From Paenibacillus polymyxa (GTDB taxonomy: Bacteria > Bacillota > Bacilli > Paenibacillales > Paenibacillaceae), in assembly GCF_015710975.1 (NCBI RefSeq), contig NZ_CP049783.1, forward strand, positions 1,857,501-1,921,500: 64,000 nucleotides of DNA. Reading direction: 5' to 3'. Position 1 is the first letter of the stretch. Every line of letters begins with the position of its first letter. Of this stretch, positions 11,645 to 21,616 are shown piece after piece. The position numbers and the translations under genes are program-made. The notes under the pieces were generated by a model. The model made no database searches. It saw nothing but the letters and a program-made list of their open reading frames with translations, and was not told where the DNA came from.

Positions 11645-11995
11645 GTGCAAAAAAAATTGCGTCTACGAAACCGGGCGGACTTTGGGCGCGTATACCGCCA
11701 TGGCAAATCTTTTGCCAACCATCAGTTTGTGGTGTACTGGTTCCGCCGCAGAGAGGTAGAGCAGTTCCGCGTCGGAATTTCGGCTAGCAAGAAGATCGGC
11801 AATGCAGTTGTACGCAACCGGATGCGCAGGATCGTTAAGGAAATCGTGCGCCATCATGAGCAGGAATTGGTGGAGCAGATTGACCTGATTTTTATCGTTC
11901 GTAAGGGTGCGGTTACTAAGTCGTATCAAGAGCTGGAGAAAAGCGTGCTGCACGTTTTGCGCAAAGCCTCGCTGCTCAAGTCTACGCGCCGATAG
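11645..11995 (+). CDS. rnpA: Ribonuclease P protein component
   Basis: 116-residue basic protein that binds RNase P RNA for 5' maturation of tRNAs. The start is GTG 11645 with CAAGGAGAAG upstream. The family signature VRNRMRRIVKEIVR lies at about residues 55-70, preceded by RVGISASKKIGNAV; length is typical. It lies between rpmH and yidC. Confidence 0.96.
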   Translation: MQKKLRLRNRADFGRVYRHGKSFANHQFVVYWFRRREVEQFRVGISASKKIGNAVVRNRMRRIVKEIVRHHEQELVEQIDLIFIVRKGAVTKSYQELEKSVLHVLRKASLLKSTRR

Positions 11996-12066
11996 TCAGT
12001 ATCTTTGTCCTACAGGATATGGTATGATTTACGTTGGAATGGATTGGTTAAGAAAGGGGTTATGAA

Positions 12067-12936
12067 GTGTCGCGTTTGAAGACTCAACGAGGAAAATGGT
12101 TCCTCCTGATTGCCTTATTGGCACTTGTTGCTGTGCTGTCCGGATGTACCCAGGCGGCTCACAATTCTTACACGACGGCAGACTTGGCCAATGGATCTTG
12201 GTGGCAAAGATATGTCGTTTACTGGTTTTCGTATGCGCTGGATACATTTGCCCAATGGTTCTCTGGAGAATATGGCCTGGCCGTACTGATTCTGGTGATC
12301 ATCGTGCGTACTATTATTTTGCCGCTTACACTCAAGCAAGTACGCAGTTCCAGAGCAATGCAGGCTATTCAGCCGCAATTAAAAGAAATTCAAGCGAAAT
12401 ACAAGGATACACCTGAGCGAGTCCAGCAAGAAACGATGAAATTGTTTCAAGAAAACAAGGTTAACCCAATGGCGGGCTGTCTGCCTTTGTTAGTACAGAT
12501 GCCCATTTTCATCGCGCTTTATAATGCCATTTATTATAACTCGGCATTGCGGGATCATGACTTTTTGTGGCTCCAGTTAGGTAAACCGGATCACTTCTTT
12601 ATCCTGCCGATTCTAGCAGCGATTACGACTTTTGTCCAAACTTGGATGATGATGAAAATGAATCCGACACCGCAGCAAGGACCCATGCAATTTTTGCTGT
12701 ATGTCTATCCGGTGCTGATTCTATTCATGTCGTATAACTTCCCGTCTGCTTTGCCGTTGTACTGGTTTTTCAGTAATATTTACACGATTGTTCAAAACTA
12801 TTTCCTTTATCGGAATAATGATAAGGACGCAGCATTGGCTAATGTAAAAACAGCGAGTCTCGCGAAAACAGGTTCCTCTAATAATAGTAAGAAAAAAGGC
12901 GGCAAAAACACGAAGGGGGCTAAAAAGTCGAGATGA
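12067..12936 (+). CDS. yidC: Membrane protein insertase YidC/OxaA (SpoIIIJ type)
   Basis: 289-residue insertase that helps membrane proteins enter the bilayer with or without Sec. The N terminus is a lipoprotein signal ending LVAVLSGC, with the lipidated Cys near residue 27. The OxaA core follows with about five membrane segments, including GLAVLILVIIVRTIILPLT and MAGCLPLLVQMPIFIALYNA, then a lysine-rich cytoplasmic tail ([15 protein letters not shown]). Start GTG at 12067 after AAAGGGG. It overlaps jag by four bases (ATGA), implying translational coupling. Confidence 0.95.
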   Translation: MSRLKTQRGKWFLLIALLALVAVLSGCTQAAHNSYTTADLANGSWWQRYVVYWFSYALDTFAQWFSGEYGLAVLILVIIVRTIILPLTLKQVRSSRAMQAIQPQLKEIQAKYKDTPERVQQETMKLFQENKVNPMAGCLPLLVQMPIFIALYNAIYYNSALRDHDFLWLQLGKPDHFFILPILAAITTFVQTWMMMKMNPTPQQGPMQFLLYVYPVLILFMSYNFPSALPLYWFFSNIYTIVQNYFLYRNNDKDAALANVKTASLAKTGSSNNSKKKGGKNTKGAKKSR

Positions 12937-13691
12937 CCAAAGTCGTGACATCAGGAAAAACCGTTGAAGATGCTGTAAGACAAGGACTCTCCCAGCTGGG
13001 AGTAAGCCGTGAACGGGTAACCGTAAACGTGTTGGAACAGCCGTCAAAAGGATTCCTGGGGTGGCTAGGGGTCAAAAAGGCGAAGGTGGAGCTTACGCTG
13101 CTTTCTGAGCCGTCTCCTGAAACCACACACACGGCTGAACCTCATGTATCGGCTCAAGCACCTTCTGAGGTGGGACAGGCTGTATCACAAGCTGGGTCTG
13201 TTGCGCAGGAAGCACAGATGAACATGGAAGCATCCAGGGGACATATAGATCCTTATGAAGAGGCGGTGCGTTTCATCCGTGAAACAGCTGCAGGAATGGG
13301 ACTCGACGTCGAAGTCGATGTCCGTCATCGCAAGGATGAAAGTACACTGGATATCTCCGGTCCATCGCTCGGTATGCTGATTGGCCGCAGAGGACAGACA
13401 TTAGATGCATTGCAGTACCTGACGAATATTGTTGCTAACCGTCATTCTGATAAATTTATCCGAATTGTGCTGGATGCCGAGCAATTTCGTGCACGTCGGC
13501 GGAAAACGCTGGAGGATTTGGCGGAACGATTAGCGAACCAGGCTGTTCGTTACGGCAAGGAAGTGGTACTGGAGCCAATGCCGTCCCAGGAGCGAAAGCT
13601 GATTCATGCCAAGCTCCAGCAGCATGCGCTGGTTAGAACATACAGCAAGGGGGACGAGCCTAATCGGCGCGTTGTCATTGCCAAGAAATAA
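12933..13691 (+). CDS. jag: Jag/KhpB RNA-binding protein (Jag_N, KH, R3H)
   Basis: 252-residue RNA-binding protein associated with SpoIIIJ in Bacillus and with KhpA in streptococci. Order: Jag_N domain at 1-50 ([19 protein letters not shown] ... [15 protein letters not shown]), a low-complexity acidic/Ala-Gln linker, a KH domain near 110-185 with [15 protein letters not shown], and a C-terminal R3H domain with [15 protein letters not shown]. The ATG overlaps the yidC stop. Confidence 0.94.
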   Translation: MTKVVTSGKTVEDAVRQGLSQLGVSRERVTVNVLEQPSKGFLGWLGVKKAKVELTLLSEPSPETTHTAEPHVSAQAPSEVGQAVSQAGSVAQEAQMNMEASRGHIDPYEEAVRFIRETAAGMGLDVEVDVRHRKDESTLDISGPSLGMLIGRRGQTLDALQYLTNIVANRHSDKFIRIVLDAEQFRARRRKTLEDLAERLANQAVRYGKEVVLEPMPSQERKLIHAKLQQHALVRTYSKGDEPNRRVVIAKK

Positions 13692-13698
13692 TCCGACG

Positions 13699-13738
13699 CA
13701 ATGGCTCTCTGCAAGCTGCAGAAGCCATTGCTTTTTTT
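13699..13738 (+). terminator. jag terminator
   Basis: CAATGGCT (13699-13706) pairs with AGCCATTG (13723-13730), followed by seven T. A second hairpin (TGCCGTCCTT-GATG-AAGGGCGGCA, 13762-13785) lies in the short gap before mnmE. Confidence 0.85.
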
Positions 13739-13819
13739 CTTATATTTCACACTGAAACGGGTGCCGTCCTTGATGAAGGGCGGCAATGCCGTTTTTACTT
13801 GATAGGAGGTAGAAACGAT

Positions 13820-15196
13820 ATGCTGAGCGATACCATAGCTGCCATTGCAACGGCTGTCGGCGAGGGCGGCATTGCAGTTGTGCGGGTCAGCGGTCCAGAA
13901 GCGGTCACGGAAGTGGAGGCTTTGTTCCGTAGTAAAACGCCCTTAAGTAAGGCTCCAACGCACACGGTACACTATGGACATATTATAGATCCTCAAAGCC
14001 AAGAGAAGGTGGAGGAAGTTTTAGTTACAGTGATGCGGGCACCACGCTCTTTTACAACAGAAGATGTGGTAGAGATCAGCACTCATGGCGGGGTGGTAGC
14101 CGTTAAACGGGTGATGGATTTGTTACTACTGCAAAATATACGTCTGGCTGAGCCAGGTGAATTTACGAAACGCGCTTTTTTGAATGGTCGTATTGACCTG
14201 AGTCAAGCGGAGGGCGTTATTGACTTAATTCGTTCCAAATCGGATAAAGCCTTTTCGATGGCTCTGAAGCAGGTGGATGGGCAGCTGTCCCAGAATATTC
14301 GTCGTTTGCGTCATGTTTTGGTCGAGACACTTGCTCATATTGAAGTAAACATTGATTACCCTGAGCATGATGTAGAATCCTTTACGTCTGAGTTAATCAA
14401 GGATAAAAGCAGCCAGGTTATAGCGGAAATTGATCGGCTGCTGCATACAGCGGAGCAGGGGAAAATTTTGCGTGAAGGGCTGACTACAGCGATTGTCGGA
14501 AGGCCGAATGTAGGCAAATCGTCGCTGCTTAACACGTTGGCTCAGGGCGAACGGGCGATTGTGACCGATATTCCGGGTACCACCCGTGACGTTATCGAGG
14601 AGTATGTGACGATTAATAATATTCCGCTCAAGCTGTTGGATACGGCTGGAATTCGCGAAACGATGGACGTCGTGGAACGGATTGGGGTAGAGCGTTCGAG
14701 AACGGCAGTTAGTGAAGCGGATCTGTTGCTCATCGTTATGAATGCCAACGAACCACTGCACGAGGATGAAATGGCATTAATGGAACAAATCCGCGGTAGA
14801 CAAGCGATTGTTATTATGAATAAAATGGACTTACCGGCCCAAATAGACCGGGATTTGTTGCTGCGCTATGTTCCTGAAGAGCTTATTGTGCCGATGTCTG
14901 TGAAGGAAAATGAGGGAGCAGATCGGCTGGAGCAGGCTATATCGAATTTATTCTTTAGCGGCAAGCTAGAATCAGCGGATATGACGTATGTCAGCAATGT
15001 ACGGCATATTGCTTTGCTGAAGAAAGCGCGCCAATCGCTGGTAGATGCCTATGAGGCCGCTGATCAATTTGTTCCAATTGACATGATCCAGATTGATGTA
15101 AGGCTGGCATGGGAGCATTTGGGTGAGATTGTAGGCGATACTGCGCATGATGCGTTAATAGATCAAATATTTTCACAATTCTGTCTGGGCAAGTAG
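13820..15196 (+). CDS. mnmE: tRNA modification GTPase MnmE
   Basis: 458-residue GTPase that with MnmG makes the 5-carboxymethylaminomethyl group at wobble U34. The ATG at 13820 follows AGGAGGT; an upstream in-frame TTG (13799) precedes that ribosome site and is rejected. Visible parts: N-terminal folate-binding domain ([11 protein letters not shown]), G domain with G1 [10 protein letters not shown] near 227, G3 DTAG and G4 NKMD, and the C-terminal CLGK motif whose Cys is needed for modification. Length is normal; mnmG follows 97 bases later. Confidence 0.97.
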   Translation: MLSDTIAAIATAVGEGGIAVVRVSGPEAVTEVEALFRSKTPLSKAPTHTVHYGHIIDPQSQEKVEEVLVTVMRAPRSFTTEDVVEISTHGGVVAVKRVMDLLLLQNIRLAEPGEFTKRAFLNGRIDLSQAEGVIDLIRSKSDKAFSMALKQVDGQLSQNIRRLRHVLVETLAHIEVNIDYPEHDVESFTSELIKDKSSQVIAEIDRLLHTAEQGKILREGLTTAIVGRPNVGKSSLLNTLAQGERAIVTDIPGTTRDVIEEYVTINNIPLKLLDTAGIRETMDVVERIGVERSRTAVSEADLLLIVMNANEPLHEDEMALMEQIRGRQAIVIMNKMDLPAQIDRDLLLRYVPEELIVPMSVKENEGADRLEQAISNLFFSGKLESADMTYVSNVRHIALLKKARQSLVDAYEAADQFVPIDMIQIDVRLAWEHLGEIVGDTAHDALIDQIFSQFCLGK

Positions 15197-15293
15197 AACA
15201 TTCAAGCATGGCTGGTTTAAGCCTGCTATCGTTATAGATACACAAGAGCATATTCGGGGTGAAGGCTCGAATGTATAAGGAGGTAAGAGAGGT

Positions 15294-17183
15294 ATGGGAT
15301 ATCAAGGAGGCGACTATGATGTGATCATCGTCGGTGCGGGCCATGCGGGCGTAGAATCGGCTTTGGCAGCGGCACGGATGGGCTGTCGTACATTGATGAT
15401 CACAATTAACTTGGATATGGTCGCATTTATGCCCTGCAACCCGTCTATTGGTGGTCCCGCAAAGGGTCATGTAGTACGGGAAATTGATGCATTGGGTGGC
15501 GAAATGGGTCGGAATATCGACAAGACATTTATCCAAATGAGAATGTTAAATACTGGTAAGGGTCCTGCCGTGCATGCCTTGCGCGCACAAGCAGACAAGT
15601 TCTCTTATCAGCATGCGATGAAGGAAACGATGGAGAAAGAACCGAATCTGACCTTACGTCAAGGCATGGTTGAAGAGCTGATTATAGAAGACGGCCAATG
15701 CGTAGGTGTGATTACGAAGACGGGCACAGAGTATCGTAGTAAAGCAGTTGTCCTGACGACGGGCACCTATCTGCGCGGAAAAATCATTATGGGTGAGCTG
15801 ATGTATGAGAGTGGTCCGAACAATCAGCAGCCTTCGCTGAGACTTTCTGAACATTTGAGAGAGCTTGGGTTTGATCTCGTTCGCTTTAAAACAGGGACGC
15901 CACCACGTGTGCATAAGGATACGATTGATTTTAGCAAAACAGAAATACAGCCAGGCGATGATCAGCCGAAGTTCTTCTCCTATGAAACGAAGTCCTCGGA
16001 TAATGAGCAGTTGCCTTGCTGGCTGACGTATACTTCAGTGGAAACACATCAGATTATTAATGATAATTTGCATCGTGCACCGATGTTCTCTGGTCTGATC
16101 GAAGGAACGGGACCACGTTATTGCCCCTCTATTGAAGATAAAGTGGTGCGTTTCAGTGATAAGCCGAAGCACCAAATCTTTTTGGAGCCTGAGGGTAAAA
16201 ACACATCTGAATACTATGTTCAAGGCTTGTCAACAAGCTTGCCAGAGGATGTGCAATTAGCAGTACTGCGTACCATTCCAGGGATGGAAAAGGTAGAAAT
16301 GATGCGTAACGGTTACGCTATTGAATATGATGCGATGGTACCTACTCAGTTGTGGCCTACTTTGGAAACGAAAAAAGTACCTGGCTTGTTCACAGCAGGT
16401 CAGATTAACGGGACATCTGGTTATGAAGAAGCTGCGGGTCAAGGAATTATGGCTGGGATTAATGCAGCTCGCAAGGTGCAGGGCAAAGAACCCGTCGTAC
16501 TGGATCGTTCTCAAGGCTACATTGGGGTTCTGATTGACGACCTGGTGACAAAGGGTACAAATGAGCCATATCGTTTGCTGACATCCCGTGCAGAATACCG
16601 TCTGTTGTTGCGGCATGATAACGCGGATCTTCGGTTGACTCCGATCGGGCATGATATTGGTCTGATTACAGACGAACGATACGAGCGCTTTTTGGATAAA
16701 AAACAAAAGGTAGAGCAAGAAGTTGAGCGTTTACGCTTAGCTAAAGTTCGCCCGGTTGATGTAAATGAGATGCTGGAGCAAGGCGGATCTGCACCGATAC
16801 AGGACGGCAGTAATTTGTTAACAGTACTGCGTCGACCTGAGATCAGCTATGCACAAGTGGCACAAATTTCGCCTTCACCTGTAGCTCTTACTGAGGAAGA
16901 GCAAGAACAGGTAGAAATCCAAATTAAGTATGCGGGCTACATTGAAAAGCAATTAATGCATGTAGAACGCCTGCAAAAGATGGAGAAGAAGAAGCTTCCA
17001 GAGGATATCGCATACAATGAAGTTCAAGGCTTGGCCATTGAAGCCAAGCAGAAACTTGAGAAGATCCGTCCGATGTCCATTGGTCAGGCATCCCGTATCT
17101 CCGGTGTAACTCCTGCGGATATTTCCATTTTGCTGGTTTATCTGGAGCACTATAACCGTGTAACGGCAGCGAGGGGATCTTAA
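15294..17183 (+). CDS. mnmG: tRNA uridine-5-carboxymethylaminomethyl modification enzyme MnmG
   Basis: 629-residue FAD enzyme, partner of MnmE. Dinucleotide-binding loop [18 protein letters not shown] at about 11-28; [12 protein letters not shown] near 48; [15 protein letters not shown] near 432; C-terminal MnmE-binding helices ending [17 protein letters not shown]. Start ATG 15294 with AAGGAGGTAAGAGAGGT upstream. The stop shares its last base with the rsmG start, so the two are coupled. Confidence 0.97.
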   Translation: MGYQGGDYDVIIVGAGHAGVESALAAARMGCRTLMITINLDMVAFMPCNPSIGGPAKGHVVREIDALGGEMGRNIDKTFIQMRMLNTGKGPAVHALRAQADKFSYQHAMKETMEKEPNLTLRQGMVEELIIEDGQCVGVITKTGTEYRSKAVVLTTGTYLRGKIIMGELMYESGPNNQQPSLRLSEHLRELGFDLVRFKTGTPPRVHKDTIDFSKTEIQPGDDQPKFFSYETKSSDNEQLPCWLTYTSVETHQIINDNLHRAPMFSGLIEGTGPRYCPSIEDKVVRFSDKPKHQIFLEPEGKNTSEYYVQGLSTSLPEDVQLAVLRTIPGMEKVEMMRNGYAIEYDAMVPTQLWPTLETKKVPGLFTAGQINGTSGYEEAAGQGIMAGINAARKVQGKEPVVLDRSQGYIGVLIDDLVTKGTNEPYRLLTSRAEYRLLLRHDNADLRLTPIGHDIGLITDERYERFLDKKQKVEQEVERLRLAKVRPVDVNEMLEQGGSAPIQDGSNLLTVLRRPEISYAQVAQISPSPVALTEEEQEQVEIQIKYAGYIEKQLMHVERLQKMEKKKLPEDIAYNEVQGLAIEAKQKLEKIRPMSIGQASRISGVTPADISILLVYLEHYNRVTAARGS

Positions 17184-17905
17184 TGGACGCGATACAACAG
17201 CAGTTTAAGCAGCGGCTGGCAGAGCATAGCATTGTGATTAATGACAGTCAGTTAGAGCAGTTTGAAACGTATTACCGTGTGCTGGTCGAATGGAATGAAA
17301 AAATGAACCTGACGGGCATTACTGAGCGAGATGCAGTGTACACCAAGCATTTTTACGATTCTGTTTCACTTGCCTTTTATGTTCCGTTAAATGATGTGGG
17401 GAGCCTGGCTGACATTGGGTCAGGCGCTGGTTTTCCAGGTATCCCCTTGAAAATATGCTTTCCACATATTCAATTGACCATTGTAGACTCCTTGAACAAA
17501 CGCATACAATTCTTAGCGCATGTTGTAGAGCAGTTGAGACTGGAAAATGTTGAGCTGATTCACAGCAGGGCAGAGGAATTGGGGCGCAAATCAGGATATC
17601 GTGATAGCTATGATCTGGTCACTGCCCGAGCCGTTGCCCGTCTCGCGGTATTGAATGAGTTTTGTCTACCTTTTGTCCGTGAGGGGGGCCACTTTGCAGC
17701 GATGAAAGGTAGCGATCCAACGGAAGAAATTAAGGAAGCATCATACAGCTTGAAAGAGCTGAAGGGGAAAGTCAAGCATGTTCAAGCCTTCCAGCTACCT
17801 GTTGAGGATGCAGCCAGACATATGATTATTATTGAAAAAAGAGCAGCTACACCAAGGAAATACCCGCGTAAGCCAGGTACTCCTTTGAAGGCACCGCTAG
17901 TGTAA
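17183..17905 (+). CDS. rsmG: 16S rRNA (guanine527-N7)-methyltransferase RsmG
   Basis: 240-residue SAM-dependent methyltransferase (GidB) acting on G527 of 16S rRNA. SAM-binding loop LADIGSGAGFPGIPLKICFP lies near residue 73; a second motif, VTARAVARLAVL, near 150. The ATG overlaps the mnmG stop by one base. It is the last gene of this operon and ends in a perfect palindrome that doubles as parS. Confidence 0.96.
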   Translation: MDAIQQQFKQRLAEHSIVINDSQLEQFETYYRVLVEWNEKMNLTGITERDAVYTKHFYDSVSLAFYVPLNDVGSLADIGSGAGFPGIPLKICFPHIQLTIVDSLNKRIQFLAHVVEQLRLENVELIHSRAEELGRKSGYRDSYDLVTARAVARLAVLNEFCLPFVREGGHFAAMKGSDPTEEIKEASYSLKELKGKVKHVQAFQLPVEDAARHMIIIEKRAATPRKYPRKPGTPLKAPLV

Positions 17906-17913
17906 ATGTGTGA

Positions 17914-17951
17914 AAAAGAGTGAATGTTTCACGTGAAACATTCACTCTTTT
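17914..17951 (+). terminator. rsmG terminator, a perfect 38-base palindrome
   Basis: Every base from 17914 to 17932 pairs with 17933 to 17951. The ends are AAAA and TTTT, giving a rho-independent shape in both directions. The centre is parS. Confidence 0.8.
17925..17940. promoter_or_regulatory. parS site
   Basis: TGTTTCACGTGAAACA, an exact match to the ParB binding consensus, about 2.1 kb upstream of parB and about 7.5 kb from oriC. Confidence 0.95.
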
Positions 17952-18288
17952 ATGGTTATAGACTCTTTGCTTAAGAAGATACTTGCCGAATACCCTCCAC
18001 ATAATTTATTCTTTTATCGTTCCGAAAAGCTGGTAGAGAAGATAGGATTATGACTGGAAAAGTGATAGAATAGAGATAATCGTTTTAGTGTAAGTTGGCT
18101 GCTTCCCGTACCCATGATTTCAGATTTACATATAGGGAAGTGGGACAACAAATGTCAGGGGAGTACGTGGAGTGTACCCGCTTACGGCGCTGTTTCATAT
18201 AGAAGGGTCTACAATCCCCGTAAGGAACTGTTTTTCACGAAGCGCTGTTTGTATGGTGCTATTATGAAATTAGGTGGTATTATACGGA
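17952..18288. other. noc upstream region
   Basis: 337 bases with no convincing gene. An AT-rich stretch with TAGAAT/GATAAT at about 18065-18080 may be the noc promoter, but no clear -35 is seen. The open frame at 18114-18407 has no ribosome site and overlaps noc in another frame. Confidence 0.3.
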
Positions 18289-19107
18289 ATGAAAGAACAA
18301 TTTTCCAAGCTATTTGGTTTGACGGAGCGCTCCAATGGGGACGAAATAAAACAAATTCCAGTTCGGGATATTGTCAGCAGTCCTTATCAGCCCCGCACCA
18401 TATTTGACGACGAAAAGATTGATGAGCTATGCCAGACTATTAAGACGCATGGTGTAATTCAACCGATTGTCGTTCGTTTCCGTAATGGACAATATGAAAT
18501 TATAGCAGGGGAACGTCGTTGGAGAGCTGTCACCAAGCTGGGTATGGAGACGATTCCAGCCATTGTTCGTGAGTTTAATGATTCACAAGCTGCATCCATC
18601 GCGTTGATTGAGAATCTTCAGCGGGAGGGCCTAACTGCGATTGAAGAGGCTGTAGCTTATCAAAAGCTGATTGACCTGCATCAACTCACCCAGGAAAGCC
18701 TCGCTCAGCGACTTGGCAAAAGCCAATCCACTATTGCTAATAAGATACGGCTGCTTCATTTGCCGGAGAGAGTGAAAGAGGCTCTAATGGAGCGGAAGGT
18801 GTCCGAGCGTCACGCTCGTGCATTATTGTCGTTAGAGACCGAAGAGCTACAGTACAAGGTTTTAGATGAAGTGATTGCTAAGGAACTCAATGTGAAGCAA
18901 ACAGAGGCACGAGTTGCCTTCTATAAACAAGTATCCACGATTAAGAAATCTAAGCGGATTTCCTTTACCAAGGATGTCCGGCTTGCGCTGAATACGATTC
19001 GTCAATCCATTGATATGGTGTCTGGCTCAGGGTTGGATATCAAAACAAAGGAATCTGATCATGAGGATCACTATGAGATTGTCATTCAAATTCCCAAACG
19101 TAAGTAA
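18289..19107 (+). CDS. noc: Nucleoid occlusion protein Noc (ParB family)
   Basis: 272-residue ParB-like CTP-dependent DNA-binding protein that blocks Z-ring assembly over the nucleoid. The ATG at 18289 gives MKEQFSKLFGLTER, the usual amphipathic membrane-targeting start; AGGTGG lies 11 bases upstream. ParB domain: SSPYQPR, then AGERRWRA and IALIENLQREGLTAIEEAVAY. Helix-turn-helix: LAQRLGKSQSTIANKIRLL. Located between rsmG and parA as in B. subtilis; its binding sites were not searched for. Confidence 0.92.
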   Translation: MKEQFSKLFGLTERSNGDEIKQIPVRDIVSSPYQPRTIFDDEKIDELCQTIKTHGVIQPIVVRFRNGQYEIIAGERRWRAVTKLGMETIPAIVREFNDSQAASIALIENLQREGLTAIEEAVAYQKLIDLHQLTQESLAQRLGKSQSTIANKIRLLHLPERVKEALMERKVSERHARALLSLETEELQYKVLDEVIAKELNVKQTEARVAFYKQVSTIKKSKRISFTKDVRLALNTIRQSIDMVSGSGLDIKTKESDHEDHYEIVIQIPKRK

Positions 19108-19121
19108 GGGATGAAGCGTAC

Positions 19122-19145
19122 AGCGGCAGCAATTGCCGCTTTTTC
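19122..19145 (+). terminator. noc terminator
   Basis: AGCGGCA (19122-19128), loop, TGCCGCT (19134-19140), then a run of T. Confidence 0.85.
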
Positions 19146-19293
19146 TGTCTAACGCCAACATAAAACCGCAGCATACTCGTATTCTATTTTGAAATTGCCG
19201 TTATCCGTAAGTTAAGGACTAAGTAACGTCTTCATAGAGCTTTTGCAATCATGGACCGTAGCAGGATTCCGATTAAATTATGAGGTGAATGAA

Positions 19294-20055
19294 GTGTCAA
19301 AAATAATAGCCGTAGCCAATCAAAAAGGCGGAGTAGGCAAAACGACTACTTCCGTGAATTTGGGCGCCGGACTTGCTTCCCTCGGCAAAAGGGTATTGCT
19401 CGTGGATATCGACCCGCAAGGTAATACAACTAGCGGTGTGGGTATCAATAAGGCGGATGTGGCAAATTGTATTTATGACGTACTCATTAACGAAGTTGAC
19501 CCTAGCGAGGCGATTATCAGTACACAGGTTGAGGGATTGGATATTATCCCGGCAACCATCCAATTAGCAGGTGCTGAAATCGAGCTGGTACCAACTATTT
19601 CTCGCGAATTGAGATTAAAAAGATCACTTCAACTCGTCAAGCATAATTACGATTATATATTAATAGATTGCCCTCCATCACTGGGGATTTTGACGCTCAA
19701 TTCCTTGACGGCTTCCGATTCAGTCATTATTCCAATCCAATGTGAATATTACGCGCTGGAAGGATTAAGCCAATTGTTGAATACCGTGCGATTAGTGCAA
19801 AAACATCTAAACACCTCATTGCAAATTGAGGGCGTGTTGCTAACCATGTTTGACGCCCGCACGAACTTGGGTATTCAGGTGATTGAAGAAGTGAAAAAAT
19901 ATTTTCAAAGCAAAGTTTATCAGACGATTATTCCACGCAACGTGAGACTCAGCGAAGCACCATCACATGGCCAGTCCATTATTACGTATGATCCCCGGTC
20001 TCGTGGGGCAGAGGTATATATTGAGTTGGCAAAGGAAGTGGTATCTTATGAGTAA
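19294..20055 (+). CDS. parA: Chromosome segregation ATPase ParA/Soj
   Basis: 253-residue P-loop ATPase that works with ParB in origin segregation and controls DnaA activity in Bacillus. The start is GTG 19294 (GAGGTGA upstream), giving SKIIAVANQKGGVGKTTTSVN with the deviant Walker A KGGVGKTT. Other motifs: DIDPQGN near 41, DYILIDCPPSLGILT near 118. The first 17 codons of the longer open frame are not family-like. The last eight bases overlap parB. Confidence 0.96.
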   Translation: MSKIIAVANQKGGVGKTTTSVNLGAGLASLGKRVLLVDIDPQGNTTSGVGINKADVANCIYDVLINEVDPSEAIISTQVEGLDIIPATIQLAGAEIELVPTISRELRLKRSLQLVKHNYDYILIDCPPSLGILTLNSLTASDSVIIPIQCEYYALEGLSQLLNTVRLVQKHLNTSLQIEGVLLTMFDARTNLGIQVIEEVKKYFQSKVYQTIIPRNVRLSEAPSHGQSIITYDPRSRGAEVYIELAKEVVSYE

Positions 20056-20890
20056 ACGGTTGGGAAAGGGACTGGACGCACTTATTCCCTCCCTTACAGT
20101 CAGTGACGAGGATAAGGTTGTTGACATTCCGCTCAGTCAGTTGCGGGCGAACCCATACCAGCCTCGGAAAACGTTTGATGAGGAGTCCATTAAGGAATTA
20201 GCGGAATCCATTCGTCAGCACGGTGTTATCCAACCCATTATTGCGCGTAGTGTCTTGAGAGGTTATGAGATTATAGCCGGGGAAAGACGGTTTCGGGCCT
20301 CTCAATTTTGCGGGAATCCAACCATACCTGTGGTTGTTCGCAATTTTACAGATCAGCAGGTAATGGAGATTGCCCTGATTGAGAATTTGCAGCGTGAAAA
20401 CTTAAATGCAATGGAAGTGGCGGTGGCTTATCAGGGGTTAATGGATCAGTTTTCTTTAACTCAGGAAGAGTTGTCCATGAAAGTGGGAAAATCACGTTCA
20501 CACATTGCCAATTTTCTCCGTTTGCTCGCATTGCCTGAGGAGGTTAAAGATCATGTTTCACGTGGAACATTGTCTATGGGGCATGCTAGAGCAATAGTCG
20601 GGCTTAAAGATCCAGACATGGTAAAACAGCTGGCCATGCAATGCATTGAGCAACAGTGGAGTGTTCGTGAACTTGAGGAAGCCGTACAACAGTTGGATCA
20701 TAAGCCTGGAGAAACAAAAGCTAAAGCAAAGGTGCGAAAAAAGGACCCCTATATTGACCATATGGAAGAGTCCCTGCGCGAGCGTTTTAAAACAACTGTG
20801 AAGATCAAGCACAATAAAGATAAAGGAAAAATCGAATTGAATTATTACAGCCAGCAGGATTTGGAAAGATTACTGGAGCTATTACAGTAG
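20048..20890 (+). CDS. parB: Chromosome partitioning protein ParB/Spo0J
   Basis: 280-residue CTP-dependent clamp that loads at parS. The ATG at 20048 gives MSKRLGKGLDALIPSL, the conserved ParA-stimulating N terminus. CTP-binding elements: NPYQPRKTFD, GYEIIAGERRFRAS and ENLQRENLNAMEVA. Helix-turn-helix: LSMKVGKSRSHIANFLRLL. C-terminal dimerisation helix at the end. A near-perfect parS lies inside the coding sequence at 20554-20569. Confidence 0.96.
   Translation: MSKRLGKGLDALIPSLTVSDEDKVVDIPLSQLRANPYQPRKTFDEESIKELAESIRQHGVIQPIIARSVLRGYEIIAGERRFRASQFCGNPTIPVVVRNFTDQQVMEIALIENLQRENLNAMEVAVAYQGLMDQFSLTQEELSMKVGKSRSHIANFLRLLALPEEVKDHVSRGTLSMGHARAIVGLKDPDMVKQLAMQCIEQQWSVRELEEAVQQLDHKPGETKAKAKVRKKDPYIDHMEESLRERFKTTVKIKHNKDKGKIELNYYSQQDLERLLELLQ
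20554..20569. promoter_or_regulatory. parS site inside parB
   Basis: TGTTTCACGTGGAACA, one base from the perfect parS palindrome, within the parB coding region. B. subtilis also carries a parS in spo0J. Confidence 0.88.
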
Positions 20891-20904
20891 TCTGTAAAAA
20901 TATG

Positions 20905-20943
20905 GACATGTCTCCTTGAGTGAAATGGAAAGTGAGATATGTC
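20905..20943 (+). terminator. Probable parB terminator
   Basis: GACATGTCTC (20905-20914) pairs with GAGATATGTC (20934-20943), one G-T pair, followed by a T-rich but interrupted tail. Confidence 0.55.
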
Positions 20944-21094
20944 TTTGCTTTGTCTGGAATTGCAGGAATTAGAATGGTTTTGATGGATAAACTAATAGCC
21001 TTGTGTTATTTGTCTCGCTGTTCTCAAACGTTTAAAATAAAAGGTAAGCAAAGCAGTAACATGATTTTTGAGGTAGAGGGGTAGAAACAAACAT

Positions 21095-21616
21095 ATGGCT
21101 GAATTGAATGGACTAATCATGGAGCAGCTTGCTGGTATTGTTGCAGGGATCGTGCTTATTTTGCTTATCCTGTTGATTGTTGTTATTGTACAGGGATCAA
21201 AGCTAAAGAAGATGCGGCGAAAGTATGAAACCATGATGGCAGGCAGCGGGGTAGAGAATTTGGAGACGCTGCTGATTGATTTAAAGGTACAGATGGACAC
21301 GATTGAAGATGAGCAGGAAGCCCACCGTGCAAGTATGAAATCACTACGCAGCAAACTGACTGGCTTGAAGGGACATATAGGCATCAAACGCTATAATGCC
21401 TTTGGTGAGAGAGGGAGCGATCTAAGCTTCTCTCTGGCTATTGTAGACGATAATCAGGACGGAATAGTATTGACCGGTATTTATAACCGGGATGGCTCAT
21501 ATGTGTATGCCAAGCCTCTGGAAGCGGGACAATCTTCTTATTCCTTATCACCTGAAGAGAAAGAAGCTATTACTCTTGCGCAGCAAGTAGGACAGACCGG
21601 TAATGCCACTCCTTAA
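21095..21616 (+). CDS. DUF4446 membrane-anchored coiled-coil protein
   Basis: 173-residue DUF4446 protein of unknown function that commonly follows parB in Bacillales and Clostridia. One membrane helix (about 13-33, IVAGIVLILLILLIVVIVQG) is followed by a coiled coil (MRRKYETMMAG ... DTIEDEQEAHRASMKSL) and the conserved C-terminal domain (RYNAFGERGSDLSFSLAIVD, about 95-150). AGGTAGAGGGG is upstream of the ATG. Its 3' end overlaps convergent yyaC by 47 bases. Confidence 0.85.
   Translation: MAELNGLIMEQLAGIVAGIVLILLILLIVVIVQGSKLKKMRRKYETMMAGSGVENLETLLIDLKVQMDTIEDEQEAHRASMKSLRSKLTGLKGHIGIKRYNAFGERGSDLSFSLAIVDDNQDGIVLTGIYNRDGSYVYAKPLEAGQSSYSLSPEEKEAITLAQQVGQTGNATP

Noticed and set aside
18114..18407. 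97-codon plus-strand open frame before noc
   Set aside because: Overlaps the noc start in another frame, no ribosome site, no recognisable sequence.
17183..20890. Additional parS or Noc-binding sites
   Set aside because: Apart from the two parS sites reported, nothing close to the 16-base motif was seen by eye; Noc sites were not systematically scanned.
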